DNA from: RUG14871 sp045539425
GTDB taxonomy: Bacteria > Bacillota_I > Bacilli_A > Erysipelotrichales > Erysipelotrichaceae
Length of the DNA stretch: 64,000 nucleotides
Reading direction: 5' to 3'
Assembly: GCA_045539425.1 (NCBI GenBank)
Contig: JAZQFH010000036.1
Span: forward strand, 103,937-167,936
Below, in pieces: positions 26,346 to 34,418 of the stretch (positions are counted from its first letter, which is position 1; each line of letters opens with the position of its first letter). The position numbers were made by a program, and so were the translations under genes. The notes under the pieces were generated by a model. That model did no database searches, was not told the origin of the DNA, and saw only the letters and a list, made by a program, of their open reading frames with translations.

Positions 26346-27005
26346 CTAAATCTGCCAGTCGATCGGCGTGACATGATTCTTTCGTAAAAACTCGTTACAT
26401 TTGGAAAAATGACGGCAGCCGAAAAAGCCGTTGTAGGCGGAAAGCGGAGACGGATGTGCCGCCTTGAGCACCAGATGCTTCGGATTGTCCAGAAGCGCCG
26501 CCTTGCTCTGAGCAGGTCTGCCCCAGAGCAGAAAGACGATCGGCTGATCCTGTTCGTTGAGTTTCCGGATGGTATGATCCGTGAATGTCTCCCAGCCTTT
26601 TTTGCTGTGGGAGAATGCCTTTCCCCGCTCGACCGTCATGACGGTGTTGAGCAGAAAGACCCCCTGTTTTGCCCACTTCATCAGATAGCCGTGATTCGGG
26701 ATCGTACAGCCCAAGTCATCATGCAGCTCCTGATAGATATTCTTTAGGGAAGGCGGAATGGGGACATTCGGTTTGACGGAAAAGCACATGCCGTGCGCCT
26801 GGAACGGTTCATGATATGGGTCCTGTCCCAGAATGACGACCTTGACATCTTTTAAATCCGTATAGTAAAAGCAGGAGAATACTTCCTTCTTTGCGGGATA
26901 AACGGTTTTTGTTTCATATTCTTCATGAAGAAAAGCCGCCAGTTCCCGGAAGTACGGTTGCTGAAATTCATTCTGTAAAAAAGGTGTCCATCCGTTTTCG
27001 ATCAT
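26346..27005 (-). CDS. ung: Uracil-DNA glycosylase
   Basis: Family 1 UDG of 219 residues that removes uracil from DNA as the first step of base excision repair. The water-activating loop GQDPYHEPFQAHGMCFSV, the VFLLNTVMTVE segment and the DNA-intercalation loop HPSPLSAYNGFFGCRHFSKC are intact. Length is normal. The operon continues into folC and the ECF S component. It begins after a terminator that closes the barstar gene. Confidence 0.98.
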   Translation of the reverse strand: MIENGWTPFLQNEFQQPYFRELAAFLHEEYETKTVYPAKKEVFSCFYYTDLKDVKVVILGQDPYHEPFQAHGMCFSVKPNVPIPPSLKNIYQELHDDLGCTIPNHGYLMKWAKQGVFLLNTVMTVERGKAFSHSKKGWETFTDHTIRKLNEQDQPIVFLLWGRPAQSKAALLDNPKHLVLKAAHPSPLSAYNGFFGCRHFSKCNEFLRKNHVTPIDWQI

Positions 27006-27065
27006 AATACCATCCTTTTATCATCTTATCACAATTGTCTCTCTCACGCGAAATAAGAGCCCAAA

Positions 27066-27088
27066 GGAAAAAGAGGATTACTCCTCTT
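27066..27088 (-). terminator. Terminator of the barnase/barstar operon
   Basis: AAGAGGA/TCCTCTT stem, GTAA loop and TTTTT tail. The barstar stop codon lies within the hairpin. Confidence 0.7.
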
Positions 27089-27362
27089 CCCAGTTCACTT
27101 CATGATAGAGCAGATGATCGTTTTCCTCTGCGCTTTCTCTTAAAACCGTGCGGATCCCTTCCGCATAGCTGCCGAGGTGTTCCTTTAACTCCTTCTGATT
27201 CAGAAGGATCAGCGATGTCGGGATTCCCCTTTCGCTAAGGCAGTCATGCAAAGCATCCAGATTGTTTCCGAAATATTCGGGAAAGTTCATCTTTGTCCGG
27301 ATATCCCCGTAGAAGTCGGACCTCTCTAAATAGTCCGCACCGTCCAGTATAATATATTCCAT
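27078..27362 (-). CDS. Barstar-family ribonuclease inhibitor
   Basis: 94-residue acidic cytoplasmic protein of the barstar fold. The inhibitory helix region PEYFGNNLDALHDCLSE aligns with barstar residues 27-43: the barnase-contacting Tyr29, Asp35 and Asp39 equivalents are kept, while Trp38 is His. It starts three bases after the stop of the tandem barnase gene, the natural place for an immunity protein that protects the cell from any ribonuclease that folds before export. Confidence 0.92.
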   Translation of the reverse strand: MEYIILDGADYLERSDFYGDIRTKMNFPEYFGNNLDALHDCLSERGIPTSLILLNQKELKEHLGSYAEGIRTVLRESAEENDHLLYHEVNWEEE

Positions 27363-27365
27363 ATG

Positions 27366-28286
27366 TCATTCTTCTCCGTATAGTAATTCAAAATGTTCGT
27401 AGTGATCCCCCGTATAATAGATCAGGCCGTCACTCGAAAAGACGATCCGCTTCGCCCCGCGGCTCTTTTTATGGAGCGTATCGATATCGCATTCATAATA
27501 GGTTCTGCCCTTTTTCTTCGGAAGCAGTCCTTCATAGTTGCCGTAGCGGTCGCCGCCGATGCACTTGCCATAGGCATAATCATCCAGCCCGCCGCTTTCC
27601 CAGCCAAGCTCACGCGCTTCATTTTTCGTAATGAAGTTTGAAGGCAATTCACCATACTGATAGAGATAAAGCGCCACATCTTCCTTGGAGGTGTAAGTCC
27701 CCTCGCGATCGAGCAGCTCTTCCTCTTCCTTGACGGGATCCTTTTCCTTCTCCGGCTCAGCGGGAGTGATGATATCCTCTTCTCCGCCATAGAGCTTTAC
27801 AAAGGTTTCATAGCTGTCTTCGGTATAGTAGATCAGACCGTCATTGGAATAGACGATGCGCTTCGCTCCGCGGCTGTCTTCGTGCAGCGTGTCGATATCG
27901 CAGACATAATACTGCCTTCCGCTTGCGCTCGGCAGTTTCTTTTCGTAATTACTGTATTCATCTCCGCCGATGCACTTGCCATGGGCGTACTCATCCAGTC
28001 CGCCGCCTTCCCATCCGAGTTCACGCGCTTCCTTTTTCGTAATGAAGTTATTCGGCAGCTTTCCGTACGCAATCAGATAGGCAGAGACATCATCCGCAGA
28101 GGTGTATTCTCCATCCTCCCTGATTTCTCCGTCTATTTCCACCGGATCCACCACACCCGGATCCACGATTTCCGGATCCTGCGCAGGAGTCGGTGCCTTT
28201 TTTCCTGAAGAGAGATACAGTATCAGGCCAAGAAGGAGCGCTACCAGTACAACCGGCAGTAACAACGGGATTCTCTTTTTCTGCAT
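27366..28286 (-). CDS. Exported protein with two barnase-type ribonuclease domains
   Basis: 306 residues from the ATG preceded by AGGAG; a TTG 15 codons upstream was rejected. Residues 1-27 are a hydrophobic export signal or anchor, then a Pro/Asp/Glu linker. Two N1/T1-family domains follow, about residues 60-168 and 198-305, roughly 65 percent identical by eye. In barnase numbering, repeat 2 keeps Lys27 (K221), Glu73 (E265), Arg83/87 (R276, R280) and His102 (H295). Repeat 1 keeps Lys27 (K84) and the two Arg (R139, R143) but has Val128 for Glu73 and Ser158 for His102. Repeat 1 is therefore probably inactive. Arg59 is Tyr in both. Co-transcribed with barstar; a secreted nuclease for competition or nutrient release is likely. 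Confidence 0.9.
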   Translation of the reverse strand: MQKKRIPLLLPVVLVALLLGLILYLSSGKKAPTPAQDPEIVDPGVVDPVEIDGEIREDGEYTSADDVSAYLIAYGKLPNNFITKKEARELGWEGGGLDEYAHGKCIGGDEYSNYEKKLPSASGRQYYVCDIDTLHEDSRGAKRIVYSNDGLIYYTEDSYETFVKLYGGEEDIITPAEPEKEKDPVKEEEELLDREGTYTSKEDVALYLYQYGELPSNFITKNEARELGWESGGLDDYAYGKCIGGDRYGNYEGLLPKKKGRTYYECDIDTLHKKSRGAKRIVFSSDGLIYYTGDHYEHFELLYGEE

Positions 28287-28314
28287 TGTGAATCTCCTTT
28301 CTTCACCAGCCTCT

Positions 28315-28323
28315 ATTATACCA
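28315..28323 (-). promoter_or_regulatory. Extended -10 promoter of the barnase/barstar operon
   Basis: TGGTATAAT gives a TGn extended -10 about 30 bases before the start. It is back-to-back with the promoter of the HerA-like gene, whose -35 begins nine bases away. Confidence 0.6.
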
Positions 28324-28331
28324 TGGGCCAA

Positions 28332-28360
28332 TTGAAATAATCTTTACTTTCTTTTATCAT
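28332..28360 (+). promoter_or_regulatory. Promoter of the HerA-like ATPase gene
   Basis: TTGAAA, a 17-base spacer and TATCAT, followed by CGGAGGA before the ATG. Confidence 0.62.
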
Positions 28361-28387
28361 TAAATTAAGCGATCGGAGGAAACACTC

Positions 28388-29893
28388 ATGTATCTCAATC
28401 AGAAAATCTATCTCGGAAAAGCGGAAGACCGCAAGGTTTTCATGAATCTGAATATGGCCAACCGGCACGGGCTGATTACCGGTGCCAGCGGCACGGGCAA
28501 AACCGTAACGATGAAAGTTTTAACGGAATCCTTTTCCGATGCCGGCGTCCCGGTATTTCTCTGTGATATCAAGGGAGACGTTTCCGGCTTATGCGCAAAG
28601 GGAATCCAGAATGAGAACATGGAAAAGCGGATCGACTTCTTTGAAATCCGCGACAGTTTCTCCTACCGACCCTATCCAGTGACGTTCTGGGATGTGTATG
28701 GCGAAAGCGGACACCCTGTCCGTGCCACGGTTTCCGATATGGGGCCGGAGCTCTTATCCCGCATTCTGGACTTGACCGTCGCCCAGGAAGGTGTTCTGAA
28801 CATCGTCTTCAAGATTGCGGATGAACACAATCTGAAAATCATCGACTTAAAAGACCTCAAGAGCGTGCTCAACTACATCGGTGAGCACCGCGCGGAATAT
28901 ATCACCACCTATGGAAACATCACATCCGCTTCCGTCGGCGCCATCCTGCGTGCACTCATGCCGCTGGAAAACCAGGGCGGGGAATATTTCTTCGGGGAGC
29001 CGGAACTGGACATTCAGGACTGGATCCGCACCACCTATGACGGCAAGGGAATGATCAATCTGCTCGACTGCACCAAGCTTGCCCTCAATCCGAAGCTATA
29101 CGCTTTCTTCCTGTTATGGATGATGAGTGAACTGTACGAGACGCTTCCGGAAGAGGGAGACCTCGAGAAGCCGAAGCTTGTCTTCTTCTTTGACGAAGCC
29201 CACATGTTATTCTCCGAAGCGCCGAAGGCACTGCTGGCGAAGATTGAACAGGTCGTCAAGCTGATCCGTTCCAAAGGCGTCGGCATCTACTTCGTCACCC
29301 AGAACCCGGCGGATATTCCGGACAGCGTATTGGCCCAGCTTTCCAACAAGATCCAGCATGCATTGCGTGCCTATACACCGAAAGAGCAGAAAGCGATCCG
29401 GGCAGCCGCCCAGTCCTTCCGTGCCAACCCGGCTTTCGATACCGAAGAGATGATTTCTCAGCTCGGTGTCGGTGAAGCACTGGTATCCGTACTGGATGAA
29501 GACGGCATTCCGACCGTTGTCGAATACACCAAGATCATCTGCCCGCAGTCTTCCATGAAGCCGGCCGCAAAGGAAGAGATTGAAAACGCTCTGTCCACCG
29601 ACGGCATGACCAAGTACGACCGCCTGGTCGATAACGAAAGTGCCTATGAGTTATTAGAGATCCAGAAGATCCAGGAAGCTGCCGAAAAGGAAGAGGCCAA
29701 AAAGGAAGTCGACCGGAAGAAAGCGGAAGAGCAGGCCAGAAAGGCACTGGAAAAGAAACGCCAGCAGGAGCGCAATGCCGCAAAGAAGAAAGCGGAGCGC
29801 AGACAGGCGCAGATCGAACGCTCTCTGATCAACACGGCCGGCAGCGTACTGCGCCGCGGTATTCTGAAGATTCTGAAAAAAGTCGGTTATTAA
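28388..29893 (+). CDS. HerA-like ATPase (DUF853/YjgR family)
   Basis: 501-residue cytoplasmic NTPase. Walker A is GASGTGKT (residues 32-39) and Walker B is KLVFFFDEAHMLF (about 255-267). Sensor-like GIYFVTQNPADIPDSVLAQL and the arginine-finger-type region KIQHALRAYTPKEQKAI fit the FtsK/HerA hexameric translocase superfamily, DUF853 branch. The last 90 residues are a strongly charged coiled coil (EEAKKEVDRKKAEEQARKAL). The function of this branch is unproven; a DNA or protein translocating motor is possible. It has its own promoter and terminator. No NurA-like nuclease partner is adjacent. Confidence 0.88.
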   Translation: MYLNQKIYLGKAEDRKVFMNLNMANRHGLITGASGTGKTVTMKVLTESFSDAGVPVFLCDIKGDVSGLCAKGIQNENMEKRIDFFEIRDSFSYRPYPVTFWDVYGESGHPVRATVSDMGPELLSRILDLTVAQEGVLNIVFKIADEHNLKIIDLKDLKSVLNYIGEHRAEYITTYGNITSASVGAILRALMPLENQGGEYFFGEPELDIQDWIRTTYDGKGMINLLDCTKLALNPKLYAFFLLWMMSELYETLPEEGDLEKPKLVFFFDEAHMLFSEAPKALLAKIEQVVKLIRSKGVGIYFVTQNPADIPDSVLAQLSNKIQHALRAYTPKEQKAIRAAAQSFRANPAFDTEEMISQLGVGEALVSVLDEDGIPTVVEYTKIICPQSSMKPAAKEEIENALSTDGMTKYDRLVDNESAYELLEIQKIQEAAEKEEAKKEVDRKKAEEQARKALEKKRQQERNAAKKKAERRQAQIERSLINTAGSVLRRGILKILKKVGY

Positions 29894-29903
29894 TGTACCA
29901 TAC

Positions 29904-29927
29904 AAACGGGAGGATTCCTCCCGTTTT
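29904..29927 (+). terminator. Terminator of the HerA-like gene
   Basis: Ten-base stem AAACGGGAGG/CCTCCCGTTT, three-base loop and TTTT. Confidence 0.78.
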
Positions 29928-29962
29928 CATATCTCTTTCTTTTCTGTTACGTTCCGTTGTAT

Positions 29963-29968
29963 TATAAT
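29963..29968 (+). promoter_or_regulatory. -10 element of the DegV gene
   Basis: Consensus TATAAT 31 bases before the DegV start; no convincing -35. Confidence 0.42.
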
Positions 29969-29998
29969 AGTGCTTTACTAGAAGAGGAAGATACGACT

Positions 29999-30844
29999 AT
30001 GAGTGTAAAGATTATCACGGATTCCGGCAGCGACATTTCCCAGAAAGAAGCCAAAGAACTTGGCATTACGGTAATTCCGCTGACGTTCCGTTTTCATGAC
30101 AGGGAATATATTGACGGCGTCACGATGAGTTTGGAGGAATTCTACCAGCATCTGGAGCAGGAAGAGGAACTTCCGAAAACCTCCCAGATCACACCGTACC
30201 GCTACGCCGAAGTATTCAAAGAAGAATTAAAGGAACATGAGAGTGCAATCTACATTTCCATCTCCAGCGGTGTTTCCGGCTGTTACCAGAGTGCCCTGCT
30301 TGCCAAGCAGGAAGTCGAAGGTGACCTCTGGGTGCTCGACAGCCAGCAGTTCTGCGGCAGCATGCGTGTTCTGGTGGAATATGCCGCAAGACTCGCCAGG
30401 GAAGGCAAGAAAGCCCCGGAGATCTACTCCTGCCTGATTGAAGCGCAGAAGAAAGTCCGCATCATTGCGGTATTCGCCACACTGGAAAATCTGAGAAAAG
30501 GCGGACGCATCTCCAGTACGGCCGCATTCTTCGGCGAAGCCTTCTCCATCAAACCTGTCATTACCATCACGGACGGCAAGGTCAATGTGCTGGACAAGGT
30601 CCGCGGCATGAAAAAAGGCTTTGCGGCCATGCGCAAATACATTGAAAAGGACGGTGGAATCGATCTTTCCATGCCGTACTGTGCCGCCTATACGGGAACG
30701 GATCCTGCCAACATCCACAGATTCCTGGCGGAGAATGCCGATCTTTACGGCAACAGGGAAGACATTGCCACATCCTATGTGGGAACCACGGTCGGAACCT
30801 ATGCCGGTGCCGGTGCCATTGCGACCGCATATTTTGTCAAATAA
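29999..30844 (+). CDS. DegV-family fatty-acid-binding protein
   Basis: 281 residues from the ATG after GAGGAAG; the frame is open 14 codons further up but across the -10 element. The family start VKIITDSGSDISQKEAKELG, the PKTSQITPYRYAEVF block, the SGVSGCYQSALLAKQ serine-rich lipid-head-group loop and ATLENLRKGGRISSTAAFFG are all present. DegV (FakB-type) proteins hold a fatty acid for phosphorylation by the FakA kinase in Firmicutes, feeding exogenous fatty acids into phospholipid. No FakA is adjacent. Monocistronic. Confidence 0.93.
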   Translation: MSVKIITDSGSDISQKEAKELGITVIPLTFRFHDREYIDGVTMSLEEFYQHLEQEEELPKTSQITPYRYAEVFKEELKEHESAIYISISSGVSGCYQSALLAKQEVEGDLWVLDSQQFCGSMRVLVEYAARLAREGKKAPEIYSCLIEAQKKVRIIAVFATLENLRKGGRISSTAAFFGEAFSIKPVITITDGKVNVLDKVRGMKKGFAAMRKYIEKDGGIDLSMPYCAAYTGTDPANIHRFLAENADLYGNREDIATSYVGTTVGTYAGAGAIATAYFVK

Positions 30845-30846
30845 TC

Positions 30847-30871
30847 AAAAAGACCTCACGGTCTTTTTTTT
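30847..30871 (+). terminator. Terminator of the DegV gene
   Basis: AAAAAGACC/GGTCTTTTT stem, TCAC loop and a long T-run. Confidence 0.85.
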
Positions 30872-30885
30872 CATTCCTTTCCCCA

Positions 30886-30894
30886 TGCTATAAT
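30886..30894 (+). promoter_or_regulatory. Extended -10 promoter of the GH1 gene
   Basis: TGCTATAAT, consensus extended -10, 27 bases before the GH1 start. Confidence 0.6.
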
Positions 30895-30921
30895 AGAAGT
30901 ACAAGGAAGGTATTATCATTT

Positions 30922-32337
30922 ATGCAATTCAACAAGTTAAAACCGTTCCCGGAAGGATTCCTCTGGGGCGCTTCCTCCTCCGCATATCAGTGCGAAGGTG
31001 CTTATCTGGAAGACGGCAGAACCCTGTGCGTCTCTGATACGGCTCCCGTTCCGAAAGGCACGACCAATTTCAATGACGGTGTCGATCATTACCACCGTTT
31101 CCGTGAAGACATCGCCCTGATGAAGGAAATGGGATTCAAGGAATTCCGCTTCTCCATCTCCTGGCCGCGCATTCTGCCGCAGGGTGTCGGTGAAGTCAAT
31201 CCGTTGGGTGTCAACCACTATCACGAAGTCATCGACGAATGCCTCAAGGCCGGCATCGAACCGGTTGTTACACTGTATCACTTCGATTTGCCGCAGGTAC
31301 TTCAGGACAAATACGGCGGCTGGGCCAGCCGGCAGTGCATTGAAGACTATCTCGAATACTGCAAGGTCTGTTTTGAAGAGTACGGACACAAAGTCAAATA
31401 CTTCCTCACGATCAATGAACAGAACATGATGGCCCTCTTCATGGGCGGCCAGTACGGCAGCGAAAAGAATGCCTGGCAGGCCAACCACTATATGCTGGTC
31501 GCACAGGCCAGAGCCATGATCCTCTGCCATAAGATCTGTCCGGAAGCCTGGATCGCCCCGGCACCGAACATCACGGCCATCTACCCGGCAACTTCCTCTC
31601 CGGAAGACAACCTTGCGGCCATGGACTTCGACCAGCTCCGCAACCGTCTCTTCCTCGACACGGCCTGCTTCGGAACATATCCGGAAGCCTTAGTCAACTG
31701 GTGGAAAGACAGTGACATCATGCCGGAAGACATCACGGAAGAAGATATGGAAAACATGAAGAACGGCAAGCCGGACTTCATCGCCTTCAACTACTACGGT
31801 GCAGGCACGGTCCGCTATATCTCCAAAGAGGACGGACTCAAAGCCAAAGCCGAAGCGAAGGAAAAACTGGACTTCATGACGGGTTTAATGACATTCCCGG
31901 GCATGTGCCAGGCAGTTTCCAACCCGCTGCAGGAAGTCACTTCCTACGGCATGGGCATTGACCCTGTCGGCTTACGCATCACGCTGCGTCAGCTGTGGGA
32001 ACGCTACCACCTGCCGTTACTCATCACGGAAAACGGCTGCGGTGTTCCGGATAAACTCGAAGAAGACGGCACGATCCATGACCCGTACCGTATCGACTAT
32101 CTGCGCAAGCACATCAAGGCATGCCAGGAAGCCATCACGGACGGCGTTGACTTAATGGGTTACTCCCCATGGTCTGCCTTCGACCTCATCTCCACCCATC
32201 AGGGTATCACGAAGCGCTACGGCCTGATCTATGTCGACCGTGACGAATTCGACTTAAAAGAGATGAAACGCTACAGAAAGGATTCCTTCTACTGGTATCA
32301 GAAGGTCTGCAAGTCCAACGGCGCCGATCTCGACTAA
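30922..32337 (+). CDS. GH1 beta-glucosidase or 6-phospho-beta-glucosidase
   Basis: Retaining family GH1 enzyme, 471 residues, cytoplasmic. The family N-terminus is FPEGFLWGASSSAYQCEGAY. Acid/base is Glu166 in LTINEQN (usual NEP, here NEQ) and nucleophile is Glu370 in LLITENGCG. The C-terminal ISTHQGITKRYGLIYVDRDE keeps the Lys-x-Tyr pair that binds the 6-phosphate in phospho-beta-glucosidases, but the upstream Ser of that pocket is Thr by my alignment. 6-phospho-specificity is therefore likely but not certain. A PTS permease of the beta-glucoside type lies 31 kb away and would supply phosphorylated substrate. Monocistronic, between two strong terminators. Confidence 0.9.
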   Translation: MQFNKLKPFPEGFLWGASSSAYQCEGAYLEDGRTLCVSDTAPVPKGTTNFNDGVDHYHRFREDIALMKEMGFKEFRFSISWPRILPQGVGEVNPLGVNHYHEVIDECLKAGIEPVVTLYHFDLPQVLQDKYGGWASRQCIEDYLEYCKVCFEEYGHKVKYFLTINEQNMMALFMGGQYGSEKNAWQANHYMLVAQARAMILCHKICPEAWIAPAPNITAIYPATSSPEDNLAAMDFDQLRNRLFLDTACFGTYPEALVNWWKDSDIMPEDITEEDMENMKNGKPDFIAFNYYGAGTVRYISKEDGLKAKAEAKEKLDFMTGLMTFPGMCQAVSNPLQEVTSYGMGIDPVGLRITLRQLWERYHLPLLITENGCGVPDKLEEDGTIHDPYRIDYLRKHIKACQEAITDGVDLMGYSPWSAFDLISTHQGITKRYGLIYVDRDEFDLKEMKRYRKDSFYWYQKVCKSNGADLD

Positions 32338-32345
32338 ACCAAACG

Positions 32346-32373
32346 AAAAGAGCGAAAATCTCGCTCTTTTTTT
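32346..32373. terminator. Bidirectional terminator between the GH1 gene and pulA
   Basis: AAAAGAGCGA/TCGCTCTTTT stem with a five-base loop. Seven Ts follow on the plus strand and four Ts on the minus strand, so it can end both convergent transcripts. Confidence 0.85.
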
Positions 32374-32377
32374 CTGT

Positions 32378-34411
32378 TTACTCCGACCGCACCGCAAAGA
32401 GATAGAGCGTATAGGGTTCAATATACTGCATGCGGACATCCTTTTCACACCTGCCATTTTCATCCAGCAAAACGACATCCTTCTCAGGGATTGGTTCCTC
32501 CCAACCGAAGCTGTGCGGGTTGACCAGAAGTTTCAGATACTGATATTTCCCGGAGACCCCCTCGAGGTTGATATTGATCTTCAGCGTCGAATCGTAGATG
32601 ACTTCAAACGAGTAGCGCGTCACAACATCATAGTAGCTGAAGTCAAAGATCGGAAGCTCCTTCCGCAGTGCTACCAGATCCTTGAAATAGTCCACCGTGC
32701 TCTGATACTGATCCTTGCGGGAGTAGTTGATCTTATTGACCTTATCTCCCTTGTTATAGGTATTGCCGATGCCGTACTTCGTACGCAGAAACTCCTGCCC
32801 GCTCTGGAAGAACGGAACGCCCTGCGATAACATCGTGCTCGCCATCATGAGGCGGCATATTCTGACCTGTTCTTCCGATGTGAAGTCGATCAGACGGTCA
32901 AAGGCCGTATGGTCGTCATGGCATTCCAGATAGTTGATGCTCTGCCAGAAATTCTCGAACAGATGTCCCGGCAGATAGCGGTAGATACCGCCGACATAGG
33001 CGTTGATGACGGCCTTGCCGATCTCACTGTCCCCGTTCAGATAGCCTTTTTCCGTGAGGGAATAGCCGCGCAGGGTATTGCGGAACCAGTCATTGAAGAA
33101 GCCAATCTGCAATATCTGGGCGGAGTTTTTGATGGCAGCCTTCTTCTCATCCGCCAGAACTCTTCCCATATCCCAGCCTTCGCCGTACAGCATCCCGTTC
33201 GGATTGATGCTTTTGACAAGCGCGCAGAGTTCCGTCATCGTCTCAATGTCCAAAAGTCCCATCAGGTCAAAGCGGAAGCCGTCCGCACCGTAGCGCTTCA
33301 TGAAAAGCTCCACCGTCTTTTTGTAGAGATGACGGCACATCGGCTGTTCGGAGTCCATCTCATTCCCGCATCCGCTGCCGTTTGCAAGCTTATTACCTTC
33401 ATAGCGGAAGTAGTAAAACGGGACGACCTTTTCAAAGACGTTTTTATTGTGGTAGATGTGGTTGAAGACGACATCGAAAATGACTCCGATGTCATTCTCG
33501 TGCAGCTTCTCCACCATTTCCTGCATTTCCAGAATGCGGCAGTACGGATCATAGGGATCCGTGGCATAGCTGCCTTCCGGAACGGTATAGAGAACCGGGT
33601 CATAGCCCCAGTTATAGGTGTTTTTATAGTTGACTTCATCCACCGTCGCATTCAGGTTGACCGGCATCAGCTGAACATAGGTGACACCCAGCTCCTTTAA
33701 GTACGAAAGCCCGCAGGAGGTGCCCCGGCTTGTTTTCCCTTCCGTCACAAAGCCCTTGAATTTTCCCTTGTGCTCAATGTCGGAATCCTCATCCATCGTG
33801 AAGTCACGGACGGAACATTCGTAAAGGATTGCCTTGTTTTTCGAGCGGTACTCCTTCATGCGGTGAAGCTTCTTCGGATCAATGACGGCGGAAGCCGTAC
33901 CGTTGACGCCGACCGAGTCGCTGTAGGGATCGATGATCTGATACGTCTGGCCGTTGACTTCGATTTCATAAAGATAGAACGCGCCGTCCAGATCCCCGCT
34001 GACTCTCACAAAATAGACACCCTTTTCCATGCGGTGCATGTTGATGCGCTTCTGCTCCAAAAGAAGCGTCACCTGGTGCGCCGTCGGTGCCCAGAGATAG
34101 AAGGACGTGGAGTCCGGATGGTAGTAGGAGCCCAGCTTCCCGCGGTAGGTATAGAAGTCGTTGAATTTCTTCGTCTTGGTGACGAAGCGGTATTCCACCA
34201 GCACCTCTTCCTTTCCGACGTGAAGATAGTAGGTATTCTCCAGCTTCAGGCTCTTCGGAAGCGTCACTTCAAAGTTGTTGGCGTCGATTTTCTTCGCTTC
34301 CAAGCTGACGCACTGGTTATTTAAGAACATAGAAAAAGCCTGGTCATCTGCCAAGCAGCGGGTGGAAAACACCCGGATCAGTTTGTAGTCATCTAACCAA
34401 GCTTTAATCAT
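32378..34411 (-). CDS. pulA: Type I pullulanase (glycogen debranching, GH13)
   Basis: 677-residue cytoplasmic debranching enzyme that cuts alpha-1,6 links in limit dextrins. An N-terminal beta-sandwich and CBM48-like region (YYHPDSTSFYLWAPTAHQVT, about residues 95-115) precede the barrel. The type I pullulanase signature YNWGYDP is present. GH13 regions: IGVIFDVVFNHIY, DGFRFDLMGL with the nucleophile Asp, MLYGEGWDMG with the acid Glu, and ECHDDHTAFD. It starts eight bases after the glgP stop as last gene of glgB-glgP-pulA. The ribosome site is weak, so coupling to glgP translation is probable. No signal peptide, which agrees with an intracellular glycogen role. Confidence 0.95.
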   Translation of the reverse strand: MIKAWLDDYKLIRVFSTRCLADDQAFSMFLNNQCVSLEAKKIDANNFEVTLPKSLKLENTYYLHVGKEEVLVEYRFVTKTKKFNDFYTYRGKLGSYYHPDSTSFYLWAPTAHQVTLLLEQKRINMHRMEKGVYFVRVSGDLDGAFYLYEIEVNGQTYQIIDPYSDSVGVNGTASAVIDPKKLHRMKEYRSKNKAILYECSVRDFTMDEDSDIEHKGKFKGFVTEGKTSRGTSCGLSYLKELGVTYVQLMPVNLNATVDEVNYKNTYNWGYDPVLYTVPEGSYATDPYDPYCRILEMQEMVEKLHENDIGVIFDVVFNHIYHNKNVFEKVVPFYYFRYEGNKLANGSGCGNEMDSEQPMCRHLYKKTVELFMKRYGADGFRFDLMGLLDIETMTELCALVKSINPNGMLYGEGWDMGRVLADEKKAAIKNSAQILQIGFFNDWFRNTLRGYSLTEKGYLNGDSEIGKAVINAYVGGIYRYLPGHLFENFWQSINYLECHDDHTAFDRLIDFTSEEQVRICRLMMASTMLSQGVPFFQSGQEFLRTKYGIGNTYNKGDKVNKINYSRKDQYQSTVDYFKDLVALRKELPIFDFSYYDVVTRYSFEVIYDSTLKININLEGVSGKYQYLKLLVNPHSFGWEEPIPEKDVVLLDENGRCEKDVRMQYIEPYTLYLFAVRSE

Positions 34412-34418
34412 AGTACTA

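Noticed and set aside
27366..28286. Possible assembly duplication in the tandem barnase gene
   Set aside because: The two repeats differ at many positions, including catalytic ones, and are joined by a distinct acidic linker, so this is an old duplication and not a sequencing artefact.
32909..33700. A 263-codon plus-strand frame opposite pulA
   Set aside because: Shadow frame; pulA has every GH13 motif on the other strand and similar codon use to its neighbours.
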